Positions 55,766 through 64,000 of a DNA stretch of 64,000 nucleotides are shown piece after piece. Origin of the DNA: Oceanibium sediminis. Its GTDB lineage: Bacteria > Pseudomonadota > Alphaproteobacteria > Rhodobacterales > Rhodobacteraceae. Each line of letters opens with the position of its first letter. Within the stretch, counting starts at the first letter, position 1. Made by a program: the position numbers and the translations under genes. The notes beneath the pieces are model-generated. The model was not told the origin of the DNA. It did not search any database and saw only the letters and a program-made list of their open reading frames with translations. The stretch covers positions 558,001 to 622,000 of the forward strand of contig NZ_QGNX01000001.1 of the NCBI RefSeq assembly GCF_003265325.1. Reading direction: 5' to 3'.

Positions 55766-55801
55766 CCGGCCCGCCCCTTCGGGCGGGTCGGTTTTCCTTT
55801 T
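55766..55801 (+). terminator. Intrinsic terminator between dnaK and dnaJ
   Basis: CCGGCCCGCCC-CTTC-GGGCGGGTCGG followed by TTTTCCTTTT. A strong rho-independent signal that ends about 18 nt before the dnaJ start, so dnaJ probably depends on read-through. Confidence 0.85.
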
Positions 55802-55819
55802 GTTTAAGAAGGTTTGCGG

Positions 55820-56962
55820 ATGGCGAAAGCAGATTACTACGATCTTCTCGGGGTCAATCGCGGTGCCAGCTCGGACGAGTTGAAGAAAGCCTATCGCAAG
55901 AAGGCGAAAGAGCTGCACCCGGACCGGAATTCCGACAACCCCAACGCAGAAGAACAGTTCAAGGCCGTGAACGAGGCCTATGACGTTCTGAAGGATGCCA
56001 ACAAGAAGGCCGCCTATGACCGCTATGGTCACGCGGCTTTCGAAAACGGCAGCAACGGCCCGCGCGGTGGCGGTTTCGGCGGCGGCAACGCGGATTTCGC
56101 CTCGGCCTTCTCGGACGTGTTCGACGACCTGTTCGGCGGCTTCTCCGGGCAGCAGCGCGGCGGCGGGCAGCGCGCCCAGCGCGGCTCGGACCTGCGCTAC
56201 AACCTGCGCGTTTCGCTTCAGGACGCCTATCGCGGCAAGCAGACCAAGCTGACCCTGCCCACCTCCGTCGCCTGTGACGTCTGTTCGGGCACCGGGGCGG
56301 AAGGCGGCAGCGAACCGTCCACCTGCCCAACCTGTTCGGGCATGGGCAAGGTGCGCGCGCAGCAGGGCTTCTTCACCGTGGAACGCACCTGTCCAACCTG
56401 CTCGGGCCGGGGCCAGATCATCAAGAACCCCTGCAACGCCTGTGGCGGCGCGGGCCGCGTCGAAAAGGACCGGACCCTCTCCGTCAACATCCCGCCCGGG
56501 GTGGAGACCGGCACCCGCATCCGCCTTGCCGGAGAGGGTGAGGCAGGGCTGCGCGGCGGTCCGTCCGGGGATCTGTACATCTTCATCGAGGTCGCCCCGC
56601 ACGAGATCTTCGAGCGTGACGGCGCCAACCTCTACTGCCGGATTCCCGTCAGCCTGACCACCGCCGCCCTGGGCGGCGAGCTGGAGGCGCCTACCGTCGA
56701 AGGTGGCCGCACCCGCGTGAAGGTGCCCGCAGGGGTGCAGTCGGGCAAGCAACTGCGCCTGCGCGCCAAGGGCATGCCCGCGCTGCGCGGCTCAGGCTTC
56801 GGGGACCTCTACATCGAACTCGCGGTAGAAACGCCGGTCAACCTGACCGCGCGCCAGAAAGAGCTGCTGCGGGAGTTCGAGGAAGCCGGCTCAAACAACA
56901 GCCCCGACACGCAGGACTTCTTTTCCCGCGTGAAAAGCTTCTGGGACACGATGAAGGGCTAA
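55820..56962 (+). CDS. dnaJ: Molecular chaperone DnaJ (Hsp40)
   Basis: 380 residues from [25 protein letters not shown] is placed well before the ATG. The J domain has HPD at about 33-35; the Gly/Phe region is at about 72-115. Four zinc-binding CxxCxGxG repeats ([32 protein letters not shown]) lie at about 150-215. Type I DnaJ, stimulates DnaK ATPase. Confidence 0.97.
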   Translation: MAKADYYDLLGVNRGASSDELKKAYRKKAKELHPDRNSDNPNAEEQFKAVNEAYDVLKDANKKAAYDRYGHAAFENGSNGPRGGGFGGGNADFASAFSDVFDDLFGGFSGQQRGGGQRAQRGSDLRYNLRVSLQDAYRGKQTKLTLPTSVACDVCSGTGAEGGSEPSTCPTCSGMGKVRAQQGFFTVERTCPTCSGRGQIIKNPCNACGGAGRVEKDRTLSVNIPPGVETGTRIRLAGEGEAGLRGGPSGDLYIFIEVAPHEIFERDGANLYCRIPVSLTTAALGGELEAPTVEGGRTRVKVPAGVQSGKQLRLRAKGMPALRGSGFGDLYIELAVETPVNLTARQKELLREFEEAGSNNSPDTQDFFSRVKSFWDTMKG

Positions 56963-57277
56963 GCGCCCGGCGGGCCCCCGCGTCGGGGCCCGCGTCATTC
57001 AGGGGCGGCAACGCCCGTCAATTCCACGAACAGCAACCCCTGAAGGGCCCGGAATCAAGCGCGAAGCGCGCCGGGCCATCGCCCGTCCGCCCCCTCGGGC
57101 GGGCGATTTGCCAGCCATGGGGCATCCCGATGGGGTTTCTCGGGGTTACGCCATAAACCGCACCGACCCGGCGCGGCATCGCCCACCCGGCGAACGGCCA
57201 ATGGCCCTGTGTTGCGCCAGGGGCGGGGCGTTGCGGCAGGACGGTTGCGTGTACCCGTCCTGCCGAGCGGTCTGCCG
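56963..57277. other. Intergenic region with three hairpins, no gene
   Basis: 315 nt between convergent dnaJ and the metallo-beta-lactamase-fold gene. Hairpins: CGGGCCCC/GGGGCCCG at 56971-56992 (probable dnaJ terminator), ATCGCCCG/CGGGCGAT arms near 57078-57108, and GGCAGGACGG/CCGTCCTGCC near 57234-57264 (probable terminator of the minus-strand gene). No protein-like reading frame. Confidence 0.6.
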
Positions 57278-58039
57278 TTACCCTTCGTACCAGCCGGGCA
57301 TCAGCACTTGCGTGTCCGAAGCCGACGCGACCTCGGCCGCGAAGGCATCGATGTCGGAATCCCCGTAGTGATAGGGGTAGACATAGGTCGGGTTGAACTC
57401 CGCCACCGCGCTGGCGGCGGCATTCACGTCCATCGTGTAGGGCAGGTTCATTGGCACGAAGGCCAAGTCGATGCCGCTCAGCGCGCGCATCTCGGGGATA
57501 TCCTCGGTGTCGCCCGCGATGTAGACGGTGAACCCGTCGATCGTCAGCACGTAGCCGTTGTCGCGGCCCTTGGGGTGATAGTTCAGCCGCTCCTCGGTCA
57601 GGTTGTAGGCCGGGATCGCACGGATCGGAACGCCCAGCGCCTCGCCCTCGTCGCCATTCGCCATGGCTGTGGCGCGGGCCTTCAGATCCTCGGGCAGCAT
57701 GTCGTAGACGGCCGGGTTGGTGACCAGCACCGTCTCCTCGGCGATGATGCCGTTCAGCGTCTCCAGGTCGAAGTGGTCGCCATGCTCATGGGTGATTAGG
57801 ATCAGGTCCGGGCTCGGCGCGCCTTCCCAGGCATCCGCGCCGTCCACCGGATCGACGTAGATCACGCCGTTTGGCGTACCCATCCAGAACGAGGCATGGT
57901 TGACCGGGTACACTTGGATATTCCCGCCGTCCGTCGCGAAGCGGTTCTCGGACACCTGGCCCGAGGCGGCGAAGGGCAGCACGGTCGTCGCGCTGATGGT
58001 CGCGGCGGTGGTGGTCATCATCTTGCGTCTGGTCAGCAT
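57278..58039 (-). CDS. Exported metallo-beta-lactamase-fold hydrolase
   Basis: 253 residues. The N-terminus MLTRRKMMTTTAATISATTV with twin Arg resembles a Tat signal. Metal ligands are in ITHEHGDHFDLE (HxHxDH), with IAGDTEDIPEM as the later Asp and YPYHYGDSDID as the last His. Resembles UlaG-like MBL-fold proteins; the substrate is unknown. AGGAG precedes the ATG. Confidence 0.85.
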   Translation of the reverse strand: MLTRRKMMTTTAATISATTVLPFAASGQVSENRFATDGGNIQVYPVNHASFWMGTPNGVIYVDPVDGADAWEGAPSPDLILITHEHGDHFDLETLNGIIAEETVLVTNPAVYDMLPEDLKARATAMANGDEGEALGVPIRAIPAYNLTEERLNYHPKGRDNGYVLTIDGFTVYIAGDTEDIPEMRALSGIDLAFVPMNLPYTMDVNAAASAVAEFNPTYVYPYHYGDSDIDAFAAEVASASDTQVLMPGWYEG

Positions 58040-58145
58040 GGAGGCTCCTTTCTGTTCAATTGGAAAGAGAGCTAGGGCGAAATGGCACAAAGTCACCCGG
58101 CAGGCCCGGGAAACAGTACGTTCCCGGGCCGCTGCCTGTCGTGCG

Positions 58146-60401
58146 TCAGCCCACCTTGCAGGCCGTCATCACCGCCATGTTCAGGATGTCGTTCACCGTC
58201 GAGGTGGTCGAGCACAGCTTCACCGGCTTGTCGATGCCTGTCAGGATCGGGCCGATCACCGTCGCGCCGCCCAGTTCCTGCAACAGCTTCACGCTGATCG
58301 AGGCGGAATGCCGCGCGGGCACCACCAGGATGTTCGCCGGACCCGACAGCTTGCAGAACGGGTAATGCGCCATCACGTCGGGGTTCAGGGCGACGTCGAC
58401 AGTCATCTCTCCGTCGTGCTCGAAATCCACGTCCCGCGCGGACAGCACCTTCGTCGCGTCGGCCATCTTCACCGCCCGCTCGCTGACCGGGTAGCCGAAG
58501 GTCGAGAAGCTGGCGAAGGCCACCCGCGGCTCCAGCCCCAGGCTGCGCGCGACCGAGGCGGCGCGCTCGGCAATATCGGCCAGGTCCTCGGCGTCGGGCC
58601 ATTCGTGGACCAGCGTGTCCGCGATCAGCACCACGCGCCCGCCGATCAGAACCGCGGTGATGCCCACGGCCCCGTCACCGGGTTCGGCATCAAAGACGTG
58701 GTTGATCAGGTTCAGCACATGGGCCGACTTGCGCGTCGCCCCTGTGACCATCCCGTCCACGTCGCCACGCGCCACCATCAGCGCGCCGAACACGTGCCGG
58801 TCCCGCGCCGCCAGCCGGTGGCAGTCCCGCTCATCAAAGCCCTTGCGCTGCAGGCGCGCATAGAGGGCCGAGGAATAGTCCGGCAGGGTGTCGATCGTGG
58901 CGGCGTTCACCACCTCCAGCTCGTCGATGGCCTCGGGCATGCCGGCGGCCTTCAGGAAACCGGCGACCTCCTCCGGGCGGCCGACGACGACGGGCGTGCC
59001 AAGGCCTGCACGGCGGAAGGCGACGGCAGCGCGCACCACGCGCTCATCATCACCCTCTGCGAACAGGATGCGGGCCTGCTCGCGCCGGGCGCGGGCATAA
59101 AGCGCCTGAAGGATGGAGGCGGTGGGATCCAGCCGCGCCTTCAGGTCATGCTCGTACGCCTCCATGTCGATGATCGGGCGGCGCGCGGCGCCGGTGTCCA
59201 TCCCCGCCTTGGCGACAGCGGGCGGGATCACGTGGATCAGCCGCGGGTCGAAGGGCGTGGGGATGATGTAATCCGGGCCGAAGCTCAGCTTCTTGCCGTA
59301 GGCCAGCGCCACCTCGTCCGGCACGTCCTGGCGGGCCAGGTCGGCCAGGGCATTGGCGCAGGCGATCTTCATCTCGTCATTGATCGCGCGCGCATGAATA
59401 TCCAGCGCGCCGCGGAACAGGTAGGGGAAGCCCAGCACGTTGTTGACCTGGTTGGGATAGTCCGAGCGCCCGGTGGCGACGATCACGTCGTCGCGGACCT
59501 CGCGCGCTTCCTCCGGGGTGATTTCCGGGTCGGGGTTCGCCATGGCGAAGATCACGGGGTTCGGCGCCATGGAGGCGACCATTTCTGCCGTCACCGCGCC
59601 CTTGGCGCTGACGCCGAGGAACACGTCCGCCCCCGCCATCGCGTCGGCCAGGTCGCGCAGGTCGGTCTTGACCGCATGGGCCGACTTCCACTGGTTCATA
59701 CCCGCGGTCCGGCCCTGGTAGATGACGCCCTTGGTGTCGCAGACGATGCAGTTTTCCGGGCGCGCGCCCATGGATTTCAGCAATTCGATACAGGCGATGC
59801 CTGCCGCGCCCGCGCCGTTCAGCACGATGCGCACATCCTCGATCTTCTTGTTGGCGATCTTCAGCGCGTTGATCAGCCCCGCCGCGCAGATCACCGCCGT
59901 GCCGTGCTGGTCGTCGTGGAACACGGGGATGTCCATCTGCTCCTTCAGCGTCTGCTCGATGATGAAGCATTCCGGGGCCTTAATATCCTCAAGGTTGATG
60001 CCGCCGAAACTAGGGCCCATCAAGCGCACGGCCTGGATGATCGCCTCGGGGTCCTCGGTGTCGAGCTCGATGTCGATGGCGTCCACGTCTGCAAAGCGCT
60101 TGAACAGAGCTGCCTTGCCTTCCATCACCGGCTTGGAGGCCAGCGCGCCGAGGTTGCCCATCCCGAGGATCGCCGACCCGTTGGAGATGACGGCAACCAT
60201 GTTGCCCTTGGTCGTGTAGTCATAGGCGGCGTTGGGGTTCTTGGCGATCTCCTCGACCGGGACGGCCACGCCGGGGGAATAGGCCAGGCTCAGGTCACGC
60301 TGGGTCGCCATCGCCACGCTGGCCTGGATGGACAGTTTTCCCGGCGACGGGTTCAGGTGATATTCCAGCGCCTCGTCGCGCGTGTATTTGGTCTTCGCCA
60401 T
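58146..60401 (-). CDS. maeB: NADP-dependent malic enzyme (MaeB type)
   Basis: 751 residues from MAKTKYTRDEALEYHL. Decarboxylates malate to pyruvate. Residues about 1-430 are the malic enzyme (LAYSPGVAVPVEEI, VFHDDQHGTAVI, LNGAGAAGIACIELL, FLGVSAKGAVTAEMV). Residues about 440-751 are a phosphotransacetylase-like domain (ILFAEGDDERVVRAA, FGYPVSERAVKMADA, ILVVPARHSASISVKLLQELGG) that in this class is regulatory. The start follows AAGGGGGAA. Confidence 0.96.
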   Translation of the reverse strand: MAKTKYTRDEALEYHLNPSPGKLSIQASVAMATQRDLSLAYSPGVAVPVEEIAKNPNAAYDYTTKGNMVAVISNGSAILGMGNLGALASKPVMEGKAALFKRFADVDAIDIELDTEDPEAIIQAVRLMGPSFGGINLEDIKAPECFIIEQTLKEQMDIPVFHDDQHGTAVICAAGLINALKIANKKIEDVRIVLNGAGAAGIACIELLKSMGARPENCIVCDTKGVIYQGRTAGMNQWKSAHAVKTDLRDLADAMAGADVFLGVSAKGAVTAEMVASMAPNPVIFAMANPDPEITPEEAREVRDDVIVATGRSDYPNQVNNVLGFPYLFRGALDIHARAINDEMKIACANALADLARQDVPDEVALAYGKKLSFGPDYIIPTPFDPRLIHVIPPAVAKAGMDTGAARRPIIDMEAYEHDLKARLDPTASILQALYARARREQARILFAEGDDERVVRAAVAFRRAGLGTPVVVGRPEEVAGFLKAAGMPEAIDELEVVNAATIDTLPDYSSALYARLQRKGFDERDCHRLAARDRHVFGALMVARGDVDGMVTGATRKSAHVLNLINHVFDAEPGDGAVGITAVLIGGRVVLIADTLVHEWPDAEDLADIAERAASVARSLGLEPRVAFASFSTFGYPVSERAVKMADATKVLSARDVDFEHDGEMTVDVALNPDVMAHYPFCKLSGPANILVVPARHSASISVKLLQELGGATVIGPILTGIDKPVKLCSTTSTVNDILNMAVMTACKVG

Positions 60402-60547
60402 GCGGTTCCCCCTTGGTTTTTGTTTTTGCGCACCTTGCACGGCCAACCGGGCCGGGACAACTGGTTTAATATTAAATTATCGGATTGTCAGCCCCCGGAA
60501 TGGCATGTGCGCGGTGCACTTCATACCCGGTCAAAGGCCGGACTCCC

Positions 60548-60572
60548 GTAGCGCGCGCATTAACTGCGCACC
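60548..60572. repeat. Third copy of the GTAGGGTGCGCA-type repeat
   Basis: GTAGCGCGCGCAT, two bases, ACTGCGCACC; about 21 of 25 bases match the copy at 43716. It lies in the 230-nt gap between maeB and the flavoprotein gene. The remainder of that gap shows no gene. Confidence 0.6.
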
Positions 60573-60631
60573 ATCCAATGGCAGGGCCGGGGACAACGCC
60601 ACATTGCCGAAAACGCAATGCTCCAGCGGGA

Positions 60632-61837
60632 TTACTCCCGCCCGGCAGCCCAGCCCGCGGCCTCGCGCCCGGCGTGCCAGCCCGTGGCAAGGCAGGTGGT
60701 GATCAAGTAGCCGCCCGTCGGTGCATCCCAGTCCAGCATCTCGCCCGCGCAGAACAGGCCGGGGCGCGCGCGCAGCATCAGCGTATCGTCCAGCGCGCCG
60801 GGGCCGATCCCACCGATGGTGGAGATCGCCTTGTCCATCGGCGCCAGCCCGGAGACATGCAGCGGCACATCCTTGATCCGGCCGGCGATATCCCCCGGCG
60901 CGTCAGGCAGGGGGCCCGCCTCGCGCAGCAGGGCCGCCTTGACGCCGGTGATGCCGACAGTCTTGCGAATGTGGTTCGACAGGCTCGCCTTGCCGCGCGG
61001 GCGGGAAAGCCGGCGGGTCAGCGCCTCCGGATCCAGGTCGGGCGCAAGGTCGAGGCGCAGCAGCGCATCGCCCGTCGCGACAGCGGCGCGGGCCTCAGCC
61101 GACAGCGCATAGATCGCGCTGCCCTCGACCCCGGTGGCGCTGACCACGAACTCGCCCCGCAGCCGCGTCTTGCTAAGGCGCAGGCCAACGGATTTGACCG
61201 GCGCGCCGTGGTGCGGCTGCATATGGGCGCTCCAACGGATCTGCAGGCCCATGTTCGAGGGTTGGAACGGCGTCACCGTGGTGATTTCGCCCAAACGCTC
61301 CGCCCAGGCCCCGTCCGAGCCGAGCCGCGCCCAGCTTGCCCCGCCCAGCGCCAGAACCGTGGCGCGGGCGGTGACGGTCTGCACCCCCTCGGGCGTATCG
61401 AAGCTCAGCGCGTCGCCCTGCCAGCCGGTCCAGCGCCAGCGGGCGCGCATCTCGACCCCGGCTTCGGACAGCCGCACCAGCCAGGCCCGCAACAGGGGCG
61501 AGGCCTTCATCGCCTTCGGAAACACTCGCCCGGAAGAGCCGGTGAACACTGGCTGGCCCAGGCCCTCGGCCCAGTCGCACACCGTTTCAGGGCTGACCGC
61601 GCGCAGGGCGGCGGCAACAGGGCCTGCGGCATCGACCCGGCCCCGGAACACCTCGGGCGGTTCGGCCTTGGTCAGGTTCAGCCCGGATTTGCCGGCCATC
61701 AAGAACTTGCGACCGAAGCTTGGCTTCTGCTCCGCCACCAGCACGCGCGCCCCGGCAGCAGCCGCGGCCTCGGCGGCGGCCAGGCCGGCGGGGCCGGATC
61801 CGATCACGCAGACATCTATGGGGGTGGACATGCTCAT
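60632..61837 (-). CDS. FAD-dependent HI0933-family flavoprotein (TIGR03862-like)
   Basis: 401 residues. The FAD-binding dinucleotide fold is at the N-terminus (VCVIGSGPAGLAAAEAAAA, about 8-26) followed by FGRKFLMAGKSGLNLT, a hallmark of the HI0933/YhiN flavoproteins. It closes with GLFCAGEMLDWDAPTGGYLI. Physiological reaction unknown. Starts at 61837 or 61831 are both possible. Divergent from the HNH gene with almost no gap. Confidence 0.9.
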   Translation of the reverse strand: MSMSTPIDVCVIGSGPAGLAAAEAAAAAGARVLVAEQKPSFGRKFLMAGKSGLNLTKAEPPEVFRGRVDAAGPVAAALRAVSPETVCDWAEGLGQPVFTGSSGRVFPKAMKASPLLRAWLVRLSEAGVEMRARWRWTGWQGDALSFDTPEGVQTVTARATVLALGGASWARLGSDGAWAERLGEITTVTPFQPSNMGLQIRWSAHMQPHHGAPVKSVGLRLSKTRLRGEFVVSATGVEGSAIYALSAEARAAVATGDALLRLDLAPDLDPEALTRRLSRPRGKASLSNHIRKTVGITGVKAALLREAGPLPDAPGDIAGRIKDVPLHVSGLAPMDKAISTIGGIGPGALDDTLMLRARPGLFCAGEMLDWDAPTGGYLITTCLATGWHAGREAAGWAAGRE

Positions 61838-61859
61838 GATCCGCGCTCTTATCAGGCTC

Positions 61860-62168
61860 ATGCAGGAAGACCAGCCCGAAGTCCCACTCTGTGGCCTGTG
61901 CGGCCGCCCGATCCCGCCCCACGCGCGGCAAAGCCGGCATCACCTGGTGCCCCGGCTGCGCGGCGGCAAGGGTGGACCGACCGTGTTGTTGCACCAGATA
62001 TGCCACACGGAAATTCACGCCACCCTGACGGAGACGGAGCTGGCGCAAGACTATAGCACGCTGGCGTCGCTGCGCGCCCACCCGCGGCTGGCAAAGCTGA
62101 TCCGGTGGCTGCAGGGGCGTCCACCAGACTTCCACAGCCGCTCGACCGGGGGGCGGCGCAAGCGGTAA
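61860..62168 (+). CDS. Small HNH-type nuclease-fold protein
   Basis: 102 residues. CGLCGRPI and HHLVPRLRGGKGG, then LLHQICHTEIHATLTE, give an HNH zinc-finger core with a paired Cys. Starts at 61830 or 61836 would overlap the divergent flavoprotein gene. Such stand-alone HNH proteins are common in Rhodobacterales, and their role is unknown. The C-terminal PPDFHSRSTGGRRKR is basic. Confidence 0.75.
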   Translation: MQEDQPEVPLCGLCGRPIPPHARQSRHHLVPRLRGGKGGPTVLLHQICHTEIHATLTETELAQDYSTLASLRAHPRLAKLIRWLQGRPPDFHSRSTGGRRKR

Positions 62169-62233
62169 AGGCTTTGACCACCCCCCGTGAGGGCAGTAAC
62201 GTCCCTCAGGAAGATGCAGGAGCAAGACACCGA

Positions 62234-62788
62234 ATGGCCGAGAACGAGCTGAACGACATAGGCGAGGATACATCCCTGCTGCTGGTGGATGACGACGAGC
62301 CGTTCCTGCGCCGCCTTGCGCGGGCGATGGAGAAGCGCGGCTTCACCCCCACCGCCGTCGAAACCGTGGCCGAGGGGAAATCCGTCGCCGCGACGCGCCC
62401 GCCCGCCTTCGCGGTGATCGACCTGCGGCTCGAGGACGGCAACGGCCTGGACGTGGTGGAGGTGCTGCGCGAAAGCCGCCCCGACGCGCGGATCGTGGTG
62501 CTGACCGGCTACGGCGCGATCGCCACGGCGGTGGCCGCGGTCAAGATCGGCGCGACGGACTACATGTCCAAGCCCGCCGACGCCAACGACATCACCAACG
62601 CCCTGCTCTCGCGCACCGACGACAAGCCCCCGCCGCCGGAAAACCCGATGAGCGCGGACCGCGTGCGCTGGGAACATATCCAGCGCGTGTTCGAACTGTG
62701 CGACCGCAACGTCAGCGAAACCGCGCGGCGGTTGAACATGCACCGCCGCACCCTGCAGCGCATCCTGGCGAAACGCTCCCCCCGGTAA
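62234..62788 (+). CDS. regA: Redox response regulator RegA/PrrA/ActR
   Basis: 184 residues, the usual length. The receiver domain has LLLVDDDEPFLRRLARAME (about 15-33), the phospho-acceptor Asp63 in VIDLRLEDGNG and the conserved Lys in YMSKPAD. After a Pro-rich hinge (PPPPENP) comes a Fis-type helix-turn-helix, VSETARRLNMHRRTLQRIL (about 158-176). It controls photosynthesis, respiration and other redox genes with sensor RegB/PrrB, which is not in this window. Start chosen at MAENELND after AGGAGC. Confidence 0.95.
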   Translation: MAENELNDIGEDTSLLLVDDDEPFLRRLARAMEKRGFTPTAVETVAEGKSVAATRPPAFAVIDLRLEDGNGLDVVEVLRESRPDARIVVLTGYGAIATAVAAVKIGATDYMSKPADANDITNALLSRTDDKPPPPENPMSADRVRWEHIQRVFELCDRNVSETARRLNMHRRTLQRILAKRSPR

Positions 62789-62991
62789 GGTAAGGGCATC
62801 GGTGCATAACTGCTCCGACCTGACGCCCGAACGGCTCCCGCCCCCTGCTGCGCAGGCGTTGGGCCAGGCCCGCCGATCCCCGAAGCGCCCTTGGTCAACG
62901 AAGGACCCGGCGGGCCGGTCAGACGCAGCACCGCGCCCGGACCGGCCCGCGCGCCAAGCGCCAGCCAAGCGCGAAACGCCCGGCGCGGGCG

Positions 62992-64000
62992 TCAGCCACG
63001 CAGCGTCCGCTCCAGGCATGCCAGCCAGTTCTGCGTGCCGATCTTTTCCAGCAGCGGCGCGTCATACCCATGCCGGGCAAGCGCATCGAACAGCCCCTGT
63101 ACCCCGGTCACATCGCCGATGACGTCCGGCACGATACACCCGTCGAAGTCCGAGCCGAGCGCGACGTGATCCTCGCCCAGCGTCTCGATCAAATGATCCA
63201 TGTGGCGCAACAGCGGGTCCCAGCCGATACCCGACGCGCCGCGCCCCTCAGCGTCCAGGTAGAAGGTGGCGTAGTTCAGTCCCACCAGCCCGCCGCTGTC
63301 CCGGATCCGGCCAAGCTGCCGGTCGGTCAGGTTCCGGGGCGAGGCGCTCAGCGCATGGGCGTTGGAATGGGTCGCCACCAGCGGCGCGTCTGAAAGCGCG
63401 GCGACATCGTCGAAACCCGCCTCGTTCATGTGGCTCAGGTCCACCAAGATGCCCAGCTCGTTGCACAGGCGCACCAGGTCCTTGCCCTTCGCGGTCAGGC
63501 CGGGCCCGGTGTCCGGTGTGCCCGGGAAGGCCATCGGTACGCCGTGGCCGAAGATCGTCTCGCGGCTCCACACCGGCCCGAGCGAGCGCAGCCCCATCTG
63601 GTGAAACAGGTAAAGCGCGTCGAGGTCCGGGCCGATCGCCTCTGCACCTTCCATGTGCAGCACGCCCGCGATCCGGCCCCGGCCGAACGCGGCGCGGATC
63701 TCCGTGGCGGTGCGGCAGACCGCGAAATCCTCGGGCGCAGCGCGGGCCATCCAGTGGAACAGCCCCGCCATACGCAGCGCGACGGGTTGCGCCACATCGT
63801 GGGTCATCAGCGGCGGCATCGGGATGTCGTAGGGCGGGTTGGCCATCAGCTTGGCGAAATCCGGCGCAGGCCCGGAGGAGACCGGCGGTACGAAGATCGC
63901 GAACAGCCCGCCGACCATGCCGCCCCGCTTCATCCGCGCCAGGTCGAGGTGCCCTTTGCCCGTATCCCCCAGCCAGACCTCCTGCCTCGGGTCCGGCGAC
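62992..64000 (-). CDS. Membrane dipeptidase (M19 family), 5' part beyond window
   Basis: At least 335 residues are visible; the frame continues through the right edge and no start is seen. M19 features: GHLDLARMKRGGMVGGLFAIFV, GVLHMEGAEAIG with a metal-bridging Glu, VDLSHMNEAGFDD, LVATHSNAHALSASPRNLTD, and LGSDFDGCIVPDVIGDVTG. Zinc-dependent hydrolysis of dipeptides. The nearby gap 62789-62991 contains no gene. Confidence 0.92.
   Translation of the reverse strand, partial: SPDPRQEVWLGDTGKGHLDLARMKRGGMVGGLFAIFVPPVSSGPAPDFAKLMANPPYDIPMPPLMTHDVAQPVALRMAGLFHWMARAAPEDFAVCRTATEIRAAFGRGRIAGVLHMEGAEAIGPDLDALYLFHQMGLRSLGPVWSRETIFGHGVPMAFPGTPDTGPGLTAKGKDLVRLCNELGILVDLSHMNEAGFDDVAALSDAPLVATHSNAHALSASPRNLTDRQLGRIRDSGGLVGLNYATFYLDAEGRGASGIGWDPLLRHMDHLIETLGEDHVALGSDFDGCIVPDVIGDVTGVQGLFDALARHGYDAPLLEKIGTQNWLACLERTLRG

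Noticed and set aside
57900-60551. Long plus-strand reading frame of about 880 codons opposite maeB
   Set aside because: Same cause: antisense shadow, no protein-like features, and the minus strand encodes a complete malic enzyme.
61134-61859. Long N-terminal extension of the HNH protein
   Set aside because: The stretch lies antisense to the flavoprotein gene and is Arg/Pro/Ser-rich; the recognisable protein begins at about 61830-61860.

Overview
The window is GC-rich chromosomal DNA, about two thirds G+C by eye. It reads as an alphaproteobacterium of the Rhodobacterales (Roseobacter/Rhodobacter group). Support: a dnaA/dnaN/rpsT region, the cell-cycle methylase CcrM, a RegA/PrrA/ActR redox regulator with its Asp at residue 63, the Rhodobacterales-type threonine kinase BluE, DUF1636 and DUF4170 proteins, and short palindromic repeats. 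No rRNA, tRNA, CRISPR array, transposase or prophage genes were seen.

Layout. 1-7.7 kb (minus strand): dnaN (cut by the left edge), two TadG-like genes and one TadE-like gene, dnaA, a rhodanese and rpsT; the pilus-type genes split the usual dnaA-dnaN pair. 7.8-14 kb: enoyl-CoA hydratase, mutM, a 39-residue membrane peptide, ubiE-ubiB, rnhB, ccrM. 14.2-40.9 kb: a large cobalamin (B12) region in several transcription units: DUF1636, cobU, cobT-bluE-cbiB-cobC, cobQ, cobO, a cobalamin riboswitch followed by cbtB-cbtA-cobW-cobN, cbiD-cobK, cobA-cobB, and a tightly overlapping operon (small His-rich protein)-cbiX-cobH fusion-cobL-cobI-cbiG/cobJ-cobM. Two unrelated genes sit inside it: a TagO/VasI-like secreted protein and a polysaccharide pyruvyl transferase. 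41-51 kb: mutY, dciA, dsbA, the lipopolysaccharide genes lpxK-kdtA-DUF4170, a glutathionyl-hydroquinone reductase, an inositol-phosphatase-family enzyme, pmbA, a MAPEG protein, a thioesterase and an SH3-like lipocalin-type secreted protein. 51-52.9 kb: an AT-richer insert with a lone reverse transcriptase. 52.9-64 kb: alkB, dnaK-dnaJ, a metallo-beta-lactamase-fold protein, maeB, a flavoprotein, an HNH protein, regA and a membrane dipeptidase cut by the right edge.

How the genes work together. The cobalamin region covers most steps from uroporphyrinogen III (cobA, cobI, cobJ, cobM, cobK, cobL, cobH, cobB) through cobalt insertion, adenosylation (cobO), amidation (cobQ) and nucleotide-loop assembly (bluE, cobC, cbiB, cobU, cobT), plus cobalt uptake and delivery (cbtA, cbtB, cobW). 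It mixes markers of both known routes: CbiD, CbiG and CbiX (early-cobalt route) with CobN and CobB (late-cobalt route). cobG, cobF, the chelatase subunits CobS/CobT and cobalamin synthase are not in the window.

The strongest leads for something undescribed are the isolated reverse transcriptase at 51.2-52.7 kb with its repeat-bearing leader (a candidate defence RT), the fusion of an RNase H-like DUF429-type domain to CobH, and a set of His-rich metal-binding proteins in the cob region. Starts, domains and motifs were read by eye; no database search was possible.
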